21,788 nucleotides of DNA from the NCBI GenBank assembly GCA_045594645.1, contig JAZNYY010000024.1:1-21788 (forward strand), given 5' to 3'. The stretch's first letter is position 1. Every line of letters begins with the position of its first letter. A program made the position numbers and the translations under genes. The DNA is from Fimenecus sp045594645. GTDB taxonomy: Bacteria; Bacillota; Clostridia; Oscillospirales; Acutalibacteraceae. Under the pieces are notes generated by a model. The model did not search any database. It saw nothing but the letters and a program-made list of their open reading frames with translations, and was not told the DNA's origin. Of the stretch, positions 21,654 to 21,788 are shown one piece after another.

Positions 21654-21788
21654 TGGTCAAGCCCTCGACCTATTAGTACTGCCAAGCTAAACATGTCACC
21701 ATGCGTACACCTGCAGCCTATCAACCATATAGTCCATATGGGGTCTTACTAGCTTATGCTATGGGAAATCTTATCTTGGAGATGGCTT
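21654..21788 (-). rRNA. 23S ribosomal RNA, 3' end (partial)
   Basis: The reverse complement of this stretch ends with CAGTACTAATAGGTCGAGGG then CTTGACCA, a highly conserved 3' end of Gram-positive 23S rRNA. Upstream of it are TAAGACCCC and a GTTGATAGGC block, the expected helices of domain VI. The gene runs off the right edge. The exact mature 3' end is uncertain by a few bases. Confidence 0.93.

Overview
The window looks like chromosomal DNA of a low-to-moderate GC Gram-positive anaerobe, most likely a gut Clostridia of the Oscillospiraceae/Ruminococcaceae type. This is inferred from the AGGAGG-type ribosome binding sites, the SepF/DivIVA division genes, the miaB-ricA-mutS-mutL-miaA order known from Firmicutes, and hairpin-rich intergenic repeats of a kind I associate with gut Firmicutes. 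No phage, plasmid, transposase, CRISPR or tRNA gene is visible.

Bases 1-14611 hold one long minus-strand gene train. It starts at a good promoter (14677-14705) followed by a perfect palindrome. In order of transcription it encodes an alpha/beta hydrolase, MiaB, a YlbF-family protein (RicA/YmcA by synteny), MutS, a cytidine-deaminase-like protein, a short pyrophosphatase-like protein, MutL, MiaA, an HlyD-like membrane protein, YggS, SepF, DivIVA, LspA, RluD, and the first 14 codons of another gene. It combines tRNA position-37 modification, mismatch repair, septum/pole morphogenesis and envelope maturation. Many junctions overlap by 4-23 bases, so translation is probably coupled. The mutS-mutL interval and the ricA-mutS interval carry palindromic repeat elements.

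Bases 14930-17103 are plus-strand: an SCP2-domain protein, then a Gfo/Idh/MocA oxidoreductase with a small membrane zinc-ribbon protein. Bases 17201-19471 are again minus-strand: tsaE-tsaB-rpiB in overlapping order, then upp with its own promoter. A divergent AT-rich spacer rich in inverted repeats leads to a plus-strand glutamate dehydrogenase gene (gdhA). A bidirectional terminator, a second small membrane zinc-ribbon gene, a strong terminator and the 3' end of a minus-strand 23S rRNA gene finish the window.

The most striking object is non-coding, between ricA and mutS (11518-11720). It is a 203-base stretch tiled without gaps by eight different hairpins, four copies of ATATCGA on the left and four copies of its exact reverse complement TCGATAT on the right, around an 11-base centre. 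Pairing left with right spacers gives a tree: a central stem broken by three perfect four-way junctions. The arrangement is read directly from the sequence; its function is unknown.
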